Of a stretch of DNA of 56,240 nt, positions 9,742 through 19,005 are shown in pieces. Numbering within the stretch: position 1 is the first letter of the stretch; every line of letters begins with the position of its first letter. The translations under genes were made by a program, and so were the position numbers. The stretch comes from Propionibacteriaceae bacterium (GTDB lineage Bacteria; Actinomycetota; Actinomycetes; Propionibacteriales; Propionibacteriaceae), in assembly GCA_025965155.1 (NCBI GenBank), contig JAOPXN010000053.1, positions 1 through 56,240 on the forward strand, in the 5' to 3' direction. The notes beneath the pieces are model-generated. The model made no database searches, had not been told where the DNA came from, and saw only the letters and a program-made list of their open reading frames with translations.

Positions 9742-12333
9742 ATGAGCACAGAACCGATCAGTCCCCGTCCCGACGCGGCCGATGCCGGTGCGCGGGTCGT
9801 ACCGGACAAGCCGGTTCTGGAGGGCCTGGAAGCCAAGTGGCTGAACCGGTGGAAAACCGACGACACCTACGCCTTCGTCCGCCCGGCCACCCGGTCGGAG
9901 GTTTTCAGCATCGACACCCCGCCGCCCACGGTGTCGGGGTCCCTGCACGTGGGGCACGTCTTCTCGTACACGCACACCGACCTGGTGGCCCGCTACCAGC
10001 GGATGAGGGGCAAGCACGTCTTCTACCCGATCGGCTGGGACGACAATGGGCTTCCGACCGAGCGCCGGGTGCAGAACTACTACGGCGTCCGATGCGACCC
10101 GTCGGTGCCCTACGACCCCGACTTCGCTCCTCCGGAGAAGCCGGACCCGAAGCGTCAGGTGCCGATCAGCCGCCGTAACTTCGTCGAGCTCTGCCATGAA
10201 CTGACCCACCTGGACGAGCGGGCCTTCGAGGACCTGTGGCGGCGGGTCGGGCTGAGTGTGGACTGGTCCACGCTCTACACCACCATCTCCGACGACTCGC
10301 AGTCGGTGGCGCAGAAGGCGTTCCTGCGGAACGTGCGGCGGGGTGAGGCGTACATGTCCGAGGCGCCGACGCTGTGGGACGTGACCTTCCAGACTGCGGT
10401 GGCCCAAGCCGAACTGGAGGCTCGCGACTATCCGGGTGCCTACCACCGGGTGGCGTTCGAGGGCGCCTCAGGCCCGGTCTACGTCGAGACGACCAGACCC
10501 GAGCTGATCGCAGCCTGCGTGGCGCTGGTGGCGCACCCCGACGACGAGCGCTACCGGCCGCTGTTCGGCACCACCGTCACCAGCCCGATCTTCGGCGTGG
10601 AGATCCCGGTGCTGGCCCACGAGGCGGCTGAGCCGGACAAGGGTGCCGGCATTGCCATGTCCTGCACGTTCGGCGACCTGACCGACGTGACATGGTGGCG
10701 TGAGCTGCAGCTGCCGACTCGGACCATCATCGGCCGGGACGGCCGGATCCTGCGCGACCAACCCGAGTGGATCAGCAGGGCCGACGCCTGGGCGGAGATC
10801 GCCGGGAAGACCACATTCGGGGCCAGGGAGGCGACGGTGGCCGCACTGCGCGACTCCGGCGCCCTGGATGGTGAGCCGACCCCGACCCAGCGCAAGGCCA
10901 ACTTCTACGAGAAGGGCGACAAGCCGCTCGAGATCGTCTCCACCCGGCAGTGGTACATCCGCAACGGCGGCCGCGACGAGGACATCAAGCAGCAGATGCT
11001 GGCCCGCGGCGAGGAGCTCGGCTGGATCCCGCCGCACATGAAGCACCGCTACGACAACTGGGTCAGCGGTCTGAACGGCGACTGGCTGATCTCCCGGCAG
11101 CGCTTCTTCGGTGTCCCGTTCCCGGTCTGGTACGTGCTCGACGCGAACGGAGAACCCGACTACACCACGCCCATCCTGGCCAGCGAGGAGTCACTGCCGG
11201 TGGACCCGAGCTCTGACGTGCCTCCCGGCTTCGAGGAGTCACAGCGGGGGGTGCCGGGCGGTTTCGTCGCAGACCCAGACGTGATGGACACCTGGGCGAC
11301 GTCGTCGCTGAGCCCGCAGATCGTCACCGGCTGGGAACGTGACCCCGAGCTGTTCGCGGTGACCTTTCCGATGGACCTCAACACCCATGCACACGAGATC
11401 ATCCGTACCTGGCTGTTCTCCCGCGTCGTCCGCGCCCACTATGAGAACCACTCGCTGCCGTGGGCCCGGTCGATGATCAGCGGCTTCGTAATGGACCCCG
11501 ACCGGAAGAAGATGAGCAAGTCCCGAGGCAACGTCGTGGTGCCGACCGACATCTTGGACTCGTACGGGTCAGACGCGGTCCGCTGGCGGGCGGCCATGGC
11601 CAGACCGGGGATGGACTCCCCGTTCGACGAGAAGCAGATGAAGGTCGGCCGCCGGCTCGCGATGAAGGTGCTGAACGCCAGCAAGTTCGTGCTAGGGCTG
11701 GGTGCCGCCGGAGACCTTGCGTCGGTCACCGAGCCGGCAGACCGCGCACTGCTGGCCGAGCTGGGCGGCGTGATCGACACCGCAACCGCCGCGTTCGACG
11801 CGTTCGACTACACCGGGGCGCTGGAGGCGTCGGAGCGGTTCTTCTGGCAGTTCTGCGACGACTATCTGGAGCTGGTGAAGGAGCGGGCCTACGGGGCTCA
11901 GGGTGAGGCGGCTGCGGGCTCGGCACGGGCGGCGCTGGCCCTGGCGCTGGACGCCTCACTCCGGCTGTTCGCGCCGATCATGCCCTTCGTGACCGAGGAG
12001 GTGTGGTCGTGGTGGAAGAAGGGCTCGATCCACCAGGCCTCCTGGCCGACCGCGGACGAGGTCGCCACCGACGGCGACCCGGCCCTGCTGGGCGACGTGG
12101 CCGCCGCGCTGATCGCCATCCGCGGCTCGAAGTCGCAGGCAAAGGTGTCGATGAAGACCGAGGTCGCCGTTGCCGAGCTGTCGGCCCCGGCGGAATCGCT
12201 GGCCCGTCTGCAGTCGGTCGAGGCCGACCTGCGTGCCGTCGGACGGATCACCGGTGAGCTGACCTGGACAAAGTCTGACTCCCCGCTCTCGGTGGCGGTC
12301 CAGCTAGCCGAGGCAGAGTCCTCACACAACTGA
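9742..12333 (+). CDS. valS: Valyl-tRNA synthetase
   Basis: An 863-residue class I aminoacyl-tRNA synthetase that charges tRNA-Val. The HIGH-type motif is [12 protein letters not shown] (about residues 68-79) and the KMSKS motif is in [12 protein letters not shown] (about residues 589-600). The CP1 editing domain lies between them and the tRNA-binding helical domain follows. It has the shorter actinobacterial C-terminal end rather than a long coiled coil. The start is ATG 9742, after AGGA. It is divergent from folC with 84 bases between starts, and no T-box leader fits in that space. A strong hairpin follows the stop. Confidence 0.97.
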   Translation: MSTEPISPRPDAADAGARVVPDKPVLEGLEAKWLNRWKTDDTYAFVRPATRSEVFSIDTPPPTVSGSLHVGHVFSYTHTDLVARYQRMRGKHVFYPIGWDDNGLPTERRVQNYYGVRCDPSVPYDPDFAPPEKPDPKRQVPISRRNFVELCHELTHLDERAFEDLWRRVGLSVDWSTLYTTISDDSQSVAQKAFLRNVRRGEAYMSEAPTLWDVTFQTAVAQAELEARDYPGAYHRVAFEGASGPVYVETTRPELIAACVALVAHPDDERYRPLFGTTVTSPIFGVEIPVLAHEAAEPDKGAGIAMSCTFGDLTDVTWWRELQLPTRTIIGRDGRILRDQPEWISRADAWAEIAGKTTFGAREATVAALRDSGALDGEPTPTQRKANFYEKGDKPLEIVSTRQWYIRNGGRDEDIKQQMLARGEELGWIPPHMKHRYDNWVSGLNGDWLISRQRFFGVPFPVWYVLDANGEPDYTTPILASEESLPVDPSSDVPPGFEESQRGVPGGFVADPDVMDTWATSSLSPQIVTGWERDPELFAVTFPMDLNTHAHEIIRTWLFSRVVRAHYENHSLPWARSMISGFVMDPDRKKMSKSRGNVVVPTDILDSYGSDAVRWRAAMARPGMDSPFDEKQMKVGRRLAMKVLNASKFVLGLGAAGDLASVTEPADRALLAELGGVIDTATAAFDAFDYTGALEASERFFWQFCDDYLELVKERAYGAQGEAAAGSARAALALALDASLRLFAPIMPFVTEEVWSWWKKGSIHQASWPTADEVATDGDPALLGDVAAALIAIRGSKSQAKVSMKTEVAVAELSAPAESLARLQSVEADLRAVGRITGELTWTKSDSPLSVAVQLAEAESSHN

Positions 12334-12343
12334 CCCTTCCGAA

Positions 12344-12406
12344 CGCCGAGTAGTCGGCTCCGCCGCGACACGCCGTCCGGGGTGCGGAGGAGCGGACTAC
12401 TCGGCG
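12344..12406 (+). terminator. Long hairpin after valS
   Basis: CGCCGAGTAGTC (12344-12355) pairs perfectly with GACTACTCGGCG (12395-12406); an inner CTCCGC/GCGGAG pair extends the stem. It begins 10 bases after the valS stop and is followed by GTTTGGG. Probable terminator of valS in the convergent valS/clpX gap. Confidence 0.75.
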
Positions 12407-12426
12407 GTTTGGGCGGGTCCAGACAT

Positions 12427-12465
12427 AGCACTGGCCGCTACCCCGATGGGGTGGCGGCCAGTGCT
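12427..12465 (-). terminator. Hairpin after clpX
   Basis: AGCACTGGCCGC (12427-12438) pairs with GCGGCCAGTGCT (12454-12465), with an inner CCCC-GAT-GGGG. It lies 14 bases after the clpX stop on the minus strand. Together with the valS hairpin it separates the two convergent genes. Confidence 0.78.
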
Positions 12466-12478
12466 GTTACGGCTCGGG

Positions 12479-13768
12479 TCAGGCGCTGCGTTCGCGCCTT
12501 TCACGCTTGGCGAGCTTCTCCCGCGGAACCAGGGTCGGCAGCGCGGCGTCTCTCACCACCTCGTCGGTGATGATTACCTGGGCCACGTTGTCGTTGCTCG
12601 GCACCTCGTACATGACGTTCAGCAGCACTTCCTCCAGGATCGCGCGGAGACCGCGGGCTCCGGTTCCTCGGAGCAGTGCGAGGTCGGCGATCGCCTCCAC
12701 CGCGTCGTCGGTGAACTGCAGGTCGACGCCGTCGATCTCGAACAGCTTGCGGAACTGCTTCACCAGTGCGTTGCGGGGCTCGACCAGGATCCGGATCAGC
12801 GCCTCCCTGTCCAGCGGGCTGACCGAGGAGATCATCGGCAGCCGGCCGATGAACTCCGGGATCAGACCGAACTTGACCAGGTCCTCCGGCCGCACGTCAG
12901 CGAACGGGTCCTCCGACTCCGGCTTGCGGGACTCGAGGTCGTTGTTGAATCCCAGCGGCCGCTTGCCGACGCGCGCGGAGATGATGTGATCCAACCCGGC
13001 GAACGCACCGCCGACGATGAACAAGACGTTGGTGGTGTCGATCTGGATGAAGTCCTGGTGGGGATGCTTGCGGCCGCCCTGCGGAGGCACGCTGGCGGAA
13101 GTGCCCTCCAAGATCTTCAGCAGTGCCTGCTGGACACCCTCCCCGGAGACATCCCGGGTGATCGACGGGTTCTCGCTCTTTCGGGCGATCTTGTCGACCT
13201 CGTCGATGTAGATGATGCCCGTCTCGGCCTTCTTCACGTCGAAGTCCGCTGCCTGAATCAGCTTCAGCAAGATGTTCTCGACATCTTCACCGACATAGCC
13301 GGCCTCGGTCAGCGCGGTGGCGTCCGCGATTGCGAACGGGACGTTGAGCATCTTCGCCAGGGTCTGGGCCAGGTAGGTCTTGCCGCACCCGGTGGGCCCG
13401 ATCAGCAAGATGTTGGACTTGCTCAGCTCAACACCGTCGTCCTCGACCCGGCGCGAAGGGTTCGCCGCCTGCGCCTGGACCCGCTTGTAGTGGTTGTACA
13501 CCGCGACCGCCAGAGCCTTCTTCGCTCCGGTCTGGCCGATCACGTATCCGTCGAGGAACTGACGGATCTGATGGGGCTTGGGGAGCTCTTCGAGCATCCC
13601 TACGTCAGCGCCCTCAGAGAACTCTTCCTCGATGATCTCGTTGCACAGGTCGATGCACTCGTCGCAGATATAGACACCGGGCCCGGCGATCAGTTTCTTA
13701 ACCTGCTTCTGGCTCTTTCCGCAGAACGAGCATTTGAGCAGGTCTCCGCTTTCTCCGATACGTGCCAC
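12479..13768 (-). CDS. clpX: ATP-dependent Clp protease ATP-binding subunit ClpX
   Basis: A 429-residue AAA+ unfoldase that feeds substrates to ClpP. The N-terminal zinc-binding domain has CSFC (residues 13-16) and CDEC (35-38). Walker A is GPTGCGKT, the pore loop is GYVGED, Walker B is [11 protein letters not shown], and the C-terminal domain has [11 protein letters not shown]. The GTG at 13768 is chosen because GAGGAAAGAGG precedes it; an in-frame TTG eight codons earlier lacks support. It lies downstream of clpP1-clpP2 on the same strand, with a 115-base gap that may hold its own promoter. Confidence 0.96.
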   Translation of the reverse strand: MARIGESGDLLKCSFCGKSQKQVKKLIAGPGVYICDECIDLCNEIIEEEFSEGADVGMLEELPKPHQIRQFLDGYVIGQTGAKKALAVAVYNHYKRVQAQAANPSRRVEDDGVELSKSNILLIGPTGCGKTYLAQTLAKMLNVPFAIADATALTEAGYVGEDVENILLKLIQAADFDVKKAETGIIYIDEVDKIARKSENPSITRDVSGEGVQQALLKILEGTSASVPPQGGRKHPHQDFIQIDTTNVLFIVGGAFAGLDHIISARVGKRPLGFNNDLESRKPESEDPFADVRPEDLVKFGLIPEFIGRLPMISSVSPLDREALIRILVEPRNALVKQFRKLFEIDGVDLQFTDDAVEAIADLALLRGTGARGLRAILEEVLLNVMYEVPSNDNVAQVIITDEVVRDAALPTLVPREKLAKRERRERSA

Positions 13769-13883
13769 GCCGCCTCTTTCCTCAGGCCCCAAACCAAACG
13801 GACGATCTCCCCAACACTAGCCCGCCGCTCCGCTCCGATGAGGGATTACTGGCACGAGCGGGCCGGTGCCGGAGGTGAGCCCG

Positions 13884-14543
13884 TCAGGCCGGGACAGCCT
13901 TCAATGACGTCAGGACCTCATCGATGATGCCGTACTCGAGGGCCTGTTCGGAAGTGAGGTACTTATCACGCTCGATGTCGTGGCTGACCTCCTCGATGCT
14001 CTTGCCTGTGTCGTTGGCGAGCATCTCCTCCATCAGCGACCGGATCCGCAGAATTTCACGGGCCTGGATCTCGATGTCGGAGGACTGCCCGTAGCCGCCC
14101 TCGGTGGCCGGCTGGTGGATCAAAATCCGGCTGTTCGGCAGCGCCAGCCGCTTGCCCTTGGTGCCGGCGGCGAGAATCACCGCGGCAGCCGAGGCGGCCT
14201 GGCCAAGGCAGACCGTACGAACGTCGGGCTTGATGTAGCGCATCGTGTCGTAGATCGCGGTCAGCGCGGTGAACGAGCCGCCTGGGGAGTTGATGTAAAT
14301 CTCGATGTCGCGGTCGGAGTCCATCTGCTGCAGGCACAGCAGCTGGGCCATCACCGCGTTGGCGATCTCGTCGGAGATCGGCGTGCCGAGGAAGATGATC
14401 CGGTCCTCGAACAGCTTCGTGTACGGGTCGATCCGCCGCATGCCGTAGGAGGTGCGCTCCTCCCACTGCGGGATGTAGTAGTCCATGGTCGGCGCGAACG
14501 GCTGACCATCAGCGCGGGGCGCGCCGAACGGTGCGTTGTTCAT
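13884..14543 (-). CDS. clpP2: ATP-dependent Clp protease proteolytic subunit 2
   Basis: A 219-residue serine protease subunit. The catalytic serine is in GQAASAAAVIL, the histidine in SRILIHQPATEG and the aspartate in HDIERDKYL. In actinobacteria two different ClpP rings form one mixed complex, so this protein likely works with the adjacent ClpP1. ATG 14543 is preferred because AAGGAG lies 7 bases upstream. A GTG five codons earlier overlaps the ClpP1 stop as GTGA and cannot be excluded. Confidence 0.95.
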   Translation of the reverse strand: MNNAPFGAPRADGQPFAPTMDYYIPQWEERTSYGMRRIDPYTKLFEDRIIFLGTPISDEIANAVMAQLLCLQQMDSDRDIEIYINSPGGSFTALTAIYDTMRYIKPDVRTVCLGQAASAAAVILAAGTKGKRLALPNSRILIHQPATEGGYGQSSDIEIQAREILRIRSLMEEMLANDTGKSIEEVSHDIERDKYLTSEQALEYGIIDEVLTSLKAVPA

Positions 14544-14554
14544 TGCACGCTCCT

Positions 14555-15196
14555 TCACTGGGTCGGTGATTCGGTGGGGATCTGGGCGGCCTTCGTGAAC
14601 ACGTGGTCGATGAAGCCGTAGCTGAGGGCCTGCTCGGCGGTGAACCAGCGGTCACGGTCGGAGTCCGCCTCGATCTGCTCGAGGGTCTGGCCGGTGTGCG
14701 AGGCGATCAGGTTCTGCATGACGCTCTTGATGTGCAGCGACTGCTCGGCCTGGATGCGGATGTCGGAAGCCGTGCCGCCGAGACCGCCGGACGGCTGGTG
14801 CATCATGATCCGGCTGTGCGGCAGCGCGTACCGCTTGCCCTTGGTGCCGGCGCAGAGCAGGAACTGCCCCATCGAGGCCGCCAGTCCCATCGACACGGTG
14901 GCGACATCGTTGGAGATCCACTGCATGGTGTCGTAGATCGCCATGCCGGAGTCCACCGAACCCCCGGGCGAGTTGATGTAAAGCCAGATGTCCCGGTTGG
15001 GGTCCTCCGCGTTCAACAGCAGCATCTGGGCGCAGATGGCGTTGGAGTTTTCGTCCTTCACCTCAGAGCCCAAGAAGATGATGCGGTTCTGCAGCAGCGA
15101 CTGGTAGACGTTGTCGTCCAAGCCGACACCGCCGCGGGCAGCGGAACGGATCTCGTGCGCGTTCCCCATGCTCGGGTTTCCATGATTTGCGTTCAC
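14555..15196 (-). CDS. clpP1: ATP-dependent Clp protease proteolytic subunit 1
   Basis: A serine protease subunit of about 213 residues. It shows the catalytic triad regions [14 protein letters not shown] (Ser), [11 protein letters not shown] (His) and ADSDRDRWF (Asp). It is first in the clpP1-clpP2 pair, whose reading frames abut, consistent with 1:1 production of the two rings of a mixed tetradecamer. The start is uncertain: GTG 15220, 15202, 15196 and ATG 15169 are all open. GTG 15196 is used here because of an AGG-containing site upstream. Confidence 0.94.
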   Translation of the reverse strand: MNANHGNPSMGNAHEIRSAARGGVGLDDNVYQSLLQNRIIFLGSEVKDENSNAICAQMLLLNAEDPNRDIWLYINSPGGSVDSGMAIYDTMQWISNDVATVSMGLAASMGQFLLCAGTKGKRYALPHSRIMMHQPSGGLGGTASDIRIQAEQSLHIKSVMQNLIASHTGQTLEQIEADSDRDRWFTAEQALSYGFIDHVFTKAAQIPTESPTQ

Positions 15197-15305
15197 GGCC
15201 ACGAACCTACCCCGCAGCACTGACGAATGCGGGGGAATCCCATCCGTGTTCGCTGTGGGCGCACGAAAGCAGATCGACCGCTCCGACGCGCTCTAGGCTG
15301 GGTGA

Positions 15306-15788
15306 ATGACGACACTCTCCGACTTCCAGGCCACCTCCATCAGCGGCACCGAGGTGGATCTCGGCGACTACGCCGGCCAGGTGGTGCTGGTGGTGAACAC
15401 CGCGTCCGCCTGTGGCTTCACCCCGCAGTACGACGGCCTGGAAGCACTGAACAGGAAATACAGCAGCCAGGGGCTGGTCGTGCTCGGGTTTCCCTGCGAT
15501 CAGTTCGGTCACCAGGAGCGGGGCAGCGAGGCTGAGATCGAGGAGTTCTGTCGCCTCAACTTCGGTGTCACCTTTCCACTGTTCGCAAAGATTGACGTGA
15601 ACGGGGAGGGCAGCCACCCGCTCTACCAGTGGCTCCGCAGCGAGAGGTCGGGCAGCGACGGCGACGCCATCGAATGGAACTTCACGAAGTTCTTGATCGG
15701 CCGGGACGGCGCGGTGATCAAGCGGTACCCGTCGGCGACCGCACCCGACCAGATCACCGATGACATCGAGGCAGCTCTGGCCGCCTGA
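15306..15788 (+). CDS. Glutathione peroxidase family protein
   Basis: A 160-residue thioredoxin-fold peroxidase. The peroxidatic cysteine is in NTASACGFTPQYDGLE (about residue 37), followed by the family signature LGFPCDQFG and WNFTKFLIGRDG. It has cysteine rather than selenocysteine. Actinobacteria lack glutathione, so the electron donor is probably thioredoxin; this is inference. It is a single gene on the plus strand inserted between clpP1 and a GNAT gene, both on the opposite strand. Confidence 0.92.
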   Translation: MTTLSDFQATSISGTEVDLGDYAGQVVLVVNTASACGFTPQYDGLEALNRKYSSQGLVVLGFPCDQFGHQERGSEAEIEEFCRLNFGVTFPLFAKIDVNGEGSHPLYQWLRSERSGSDGDAIEWNFTKFLIGRDGAVIKRYPSATAPDQITDDIEAALAA

Positions 15789-15831
15789 CCTCGATCGGCC
15801 CGAACGGGTCCCTCCGCCCCGAACGCCTCAC

Positions 15832-16353
15832 TCACGGGACCAGCGCGGCGTACAGCACGTAGTCCTCGCGGCCGGTGACGTCGCCAGGGGCGAACTGGCG
15901 CAGCACTCCTTCGAAGCCGTAGCCGCTCCGCTCCAGCACCCGGCGCATCCCGTTGTTGGTGACTGAGGTGGCCGCCTGCACCCGGACCCAGCCTTCGGAG
16001 AACAGGTGGGCGGTGAAGAGCCGCACCGCCTCGGTTCCGTACCCCTGCCCACGCACCTCCGGAAACAGGTTGATGCCGAGCTCGCACACGCCCGGTGGGA
16101 AGCCGAAACGGGGGGCTCGGGCCTGGATGTGGCCTACCACCTCACCATCGACCTCCACCGCGAGGGCCAGGAAGCCCGTATCGAGCAGAGAGTGGTTCGG
16201 CTGAGCTACGCGTTCGAGCCGCTCCGCCTCCTCGCTCCGCTCCGCGGCCGGAACGAATCCCGCGGTGATATGACCAGCGAACCGCTGCAGGTCATCGGGC
16301 CTCACCGCCCGCAGTGTGACCCGGCGCCCTCGACGATCGATCGCAGACTTCAC
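15832..16353 (-). CDS. GNAT family N-acetyltransferase
   Basis: A 173-residue acetyltransferase of the RimJ/RimL-like subgroup. It opens with RRGRRVTLRAVRPDDLQRFAGH, has a central strand VDGEVVGHIQARAP, the acetyl-CoA-binding loop FPEVRGQGYGTEAVRL (Q/RxxGxG/A type), and ends NNGMRRVLERSGYGFEGVLRQ. It likely acetylates an amino group on a protein N-terminus or small molecule; the substrate is unknown. It stands alone between glutathione peroxidase and trigger factor. Confidence 0.9.
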   Translation of the reverse strand: MKSAIDRRGRRVTLRAVRPDDLQRFAGHITAGFVPAAERSEEAERLERVAQPNHSLLDTGFLALAVEVDGEVVGHIQARAPRFGFPPGVCELGINLFPEVRGQGYGTEAVRLFTAHLFSEGWVRVQAATSVTNNGMRRVLERSGYGFEGVLRQFAPGDVTGREDYVLYAALVP

Positions 16354-16409
16354 GAGCAGTCAATGTAGCGCCGCCGATTCCTGGCGCTCGGGTGCCCCGC
16401 AGGACGGCA

Positions 16410-16442
16410 AACCCCGCCACCCAAGATCTGGACGGCGGGGTT
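16410..16442 (-). terminator. Hairpin after trigger factor gene
   Basis: AACCCCGCC (16410-16418) pairs with GGCGGGGTT (16434-16442) about 28 bases downstream of the tig stop on the minus strand, with a small CCA/TGG pair inside the loop. Probable terminator of tig. Confidence 0.65.
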
Positions 16443-16469
16443 CGGCGGGATCGCAGCTGGAACCGAGGG

Positions 16470-17918
16470 TTAGGCCTTGACCTGGTCGCCGGTCTGCTCC
16501 TCAGCGTTGTCCGTGCCCTCCGTCGCCGGCTCGTCAGCAACGACGGACTCGTCAGGGCCTTCCGACTCGTCGGTGCCGGAGTCAAGGGTGCCGTCCGGAC
16601 GCAGCCCGGCCAGGTTGATCGGCTCGCCGTTGGAGTCGGTGACCGTCGCCGCTTCCACGATCAGAGCCAGCGCCTTCCCGCGCCGGATCTCGATCATGTA
16701 CTCCTGGATGTGGTGCGGGTGCTCCTGCATGTGCTCGGCGATCTGGTTGGGGCTGGTCCCCTCCTGCTGAGCCTTCCGGATGATGTGCTGGGTGAGGTCA
16801 TTCTGGTCGACGGCGATCTGGTTCTCATCTGCGACCTTGTCGAGGATGATCTGAGCCTTCAGAGCGTCACCGGAGCGCTTCTCGACATCCGCCCAGAACG
16901 TCGCCTCGTCCTGCTCGTCCTCGGTGTCGATCAGGTACTGCTCGAGAGTCAGACCGGCCTGGGCCAGCTGGTTCTGGATCCCCTCGCGGCGGGCCTCCAG
17001 CTCACCGGCCAGAACTCCCTCCGGGACCTCCAGGTCGAGCTTGCTGATCAGATCCTCCAGCACGGCGTCACGCGCCTTGCTCGCCTGCTCCAGGCGCGCC
17101 ATCTGGGTTACCCGGGTTCCGAGGTCTGCACGCATCTCCTCGATCGTGTCGAACTCCGATGCCAGCTGGGCGAACTCGTCGTCGGGCTCGGGGAGCTCCT
17201 CCTCCTGGACCTTGGTGACGGTCACGGTCACGTCGACCTCATCCCCCTTGAGGGGGCCGCCGACCAGGGTGGAGACAAACGTCGCGGACTCGCCGGTCGA
17301 GAGACCGGTGACCGCGTCATCGAGGCCGTCCAGCATCTGCCCGGAGCCGACCGTGTAGTCCATGCCCTCAGCCTTGGCGTCCTCGATCTCTTCGCCGCCC
17401 TTGCTGGCGGCCAGGTCGATGGTGATGACGTCGCCGTCGGCCACCGGCCGCTCGACCGGGGTACGGGAGCCGAAGCGGTGGCGGAGCAGGTCGACCTGCT
17501 CGTCGACCTGGGCGTCGGTGCTCTCGAGTGCGTCAACCGAGACATGGAGGGTGTCGAAGGCGGGCAGGTCGAACTCGGGCCGGACATCAACCTCGGCCGT
17601 GAACTCGATCAGGTCGCCGTCCTCGAGCCTGGTGACCTCAACGTCGGGCTGAGCGAGCGGCGTCAGATCGTTCTCCTGGACTGCCTTGCCGTAGAACTGC
17701 GGCAGCGCCTCGTTCAGAGCCTCTTGGATGATGGCACCGCGGCCGAATCGCTGGTCGATCACCATCGGCGGCACTTTGCCGTTGCGGAAACCGGGGATGT
17801 TCACCGACTTCGCGATTTCGCGGTAGGCCTTGTCCATGCTCGGCTTCAGGTCTGCGAACGGAACCTCAACGGTGATCTTTACCCGCGTGGGGCTCAACTG
17901 CTCGACAGTGCTTGGCAC
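16470..17918 (-). CDS. tig: Trigger factor
   Basis: A 482-residue ribosome-associated chaperone and peptidyl-prolyl isomerase. The N-terminal ribosome-binding domain contains the GFRxGK-type signature (IPGFRNGKVP, about residues 42-51). A central FKBP-like domain has DGDVITIDL and the C-terminal helical arms follow. The last 50 residues or so are acidic and Ser/Thr-rich (DESEGPDESVV). GTG 17918 is chosen because CCAGGAG lies just upstream and the encoded VPSTVEQLSPTRVKI matches the family's usual N-terminus; longer in-frame starts have no such support. It lies upstream of the clp genes, as in many actinobacteria. Confidence 0.96.
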   Translation of the reverse strand: MPSTVEQLSPTRVKITVEVPFADLKPSMDKAYREIAKSVNIPGFRNGKVPPMVIDQRFGRGAIIQEALNEALPQFYGKAVQENDLTPLAQPDVEVTRLEDGDLIEFTAEVDVRPEFDLPAFDTLHVSVDALESTDAQVDEQVDLLRHRFGSRTPVERPVADGDVITIDLAASKGGEEIEDAKAEGMDYTVGSGQMLDGLDDAVTGLSTGESATFVSTLVGGPLKGDEVDVTVTVTKVQEEELPEPDDEFAQLASEFDTIEEMRADLGTRVTQMARLEQASKARDAVLEDLISKLDLEVPEGVLAGELEARREGIQNQLAQAGLTLEQYLIDTEDEQDEATFWADVEKRSGDALKAQIILDKVADENQIAVDQNDLTQHIIRKAQQEGTSPNQIAEHMQEHPHHIQEYMIEIRRGKALALIVEAATVTDSNGEPINLAGLRPDGTLDSGTDESEGPDESVVADEPATEGTDNAEEQTGDQVKA

Positions 17919-18167
17919 GAATACTCCTGGTTGTATGGTCGCGCGATCAGCGGAAGCCGCCGCGCAGGCGAGAATCGACTCGTGAGAGAGCCTTGTCAAT
18001 CCTACGGTCGCCGCCGAAGGCTCACAAATCTAGGTGGTACACGACACCACTTCACCGATGTGCGTACCGCCGGTCGACCGATGAAGGCGATTGGCCATCT
18101 CAGCCCGCTACCCATACACTCAACACCGCACAACGCTGCCGCCCTTAACGGGTCGACGGCGATGGCG

Positions 18168-18240
18168 CGGGGCGTAGCGTAGTGGCTAGCGCGTCTGCTT
18201 TGGGAGCAGAAGACCGCTGGTTCGAGTCCTGTCGCCCCGA
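18168..18240 (+). tRNA. tRNA-Pro (TGG)
   Basis: A 73-base cloverleaf. The acceptor stem CGGGGCG (18168-18174) pairs with CGCCCCG (18233-18239), with discriminator A. The anticodon stem TCTGC/GCAGA encloses loop TTTGGGA with anticodon TGG at 18201-18203. The T-loop is TTCGAGT. CCA is not encoded. Confidence 0.95.
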
Positions 18241-18276
18241 CTCGGTGTTTGGCCCCTGGGCCATCCGACCGAACCT

Positions 18277-18350
18277 GCGGGTGTAGCTCAATGGTAGAGC
18301 CCCAGTCTTCCAAACTGGCTACGCGAGTTCGATTCTCGTCACCCGCTCCA
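18277..18350 (+). tRNA. tRNA-Gly (TCC)
   Basis: The acceptor stem GCGGGTG (18277-18283) pairs with CACCCGC (18340-18346), with discriminator T and an encoded CCA at 18348-18350. The anticodon stem CCAGT/ACTGG encloses loop CTTCCAA with anticodon TCC at 18309-18311. It lies 36 bases after tRNA-Pro; the two may be co-transcribed. Confidence 0.95.
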
Positions 18351-19005
18351 CAGCAACACCCCTAGCGGGGGCCACGTTAAGGCCACGCAACCTGAACCAG
18401 CAGGGCGCAAATCTGCAGGTAGCGGTCATAGTCGCCTGTTGGACCGCGGTGATCTTCGGCCTGCCGGGCAGCGCTTAGTTCGTAGCCACCTCGGACCAAG
18501 GTCTGTGACTGGGCGCACGAGCAGGAGGTGCCACACCGCGCAGACGACGACTCCCAGACAGTCGACAGCGATCACTGTGCCGCCCGACACCCCGTTGACG
18601 GGGGCAGACACGCCGGGTAGAGCCATGCCCTATCTGGGGGGTCTCGACAACCCCCAATAAAAGGGATTGCACAATACCCCAACAACTCCGTAGCCAACCA
18701 CTATCTTGGCAACTATTTTGATCACGATTTGATCACCGTTTGATAACCAGTTAGCATCTTCCGCGGGGGCCGGCCAGGCACGCAGAATTTCACCTCGACG
18801 CAGCGAAGCGCGACGGTGGAGCGAGCCCCATCGCCGGCGGCATTCGAACCCCCGTGAGCCCGGGTTGATCAGCCGGGTGAGATGCAGCGACGCGGCCAGT
18901 TCAGTTGACCTGGCTAAATCGTTTTGCTGACACGGAAGACGAACCCAGGAGCCCCAGCCAGCGGCCGAGAGTTCTTCTCGGTACGCCCTCACGATTGGGA
19001 TTGTT
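18351..19005. other. Long intergenic region between tRNA-Gly and secreted nuclease gene
   Basis: This 655-base gap has no convincing gene; the short open frames on both strands lack family motifs and ribosome sites. It holds a small GGGGG/CCCCC hairpin (about 18635-18656) and an AT-richer stretch (18660-18760) with three 11-bp tandem repeats described separately. The stretch is probably the promoter and regulatory region of the downstream secreted protein. Confidence 0.5.
18717..18749. promoter_or_regulatory. Three 11-bp tandem repeats of TTTGATCAC type
   Basis: Units TTTGATCACGA (18717-18727), TTTGATCACCG (18728-18738) and TTTGATAACCA (18739-18749) follow each other without gaps. The 11-base period is close to one helical turn, so a DNA-binding protein could occupy the same face three times. 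They lie about 260 bases upstream of the secreted nuclease/phosphatase start in the most AT-rich part of the gap. The binding protein is unknown. Confidence 0.45.

Noticed and set aside
16392-18182. 596-codon plus-strand frame over trigger factor
   Set aside because: Antisense shadow; trigger factor motifs and ribosome site are on the minus strand.
18426-18626. Minus-strand 66-codon frame with a hydrophobic stretch after the tRNAs
   Set aside because: No ribosome site, no recognisable family, and the second half is arginine-rich noise typical of non-coding GC-rich DNA.
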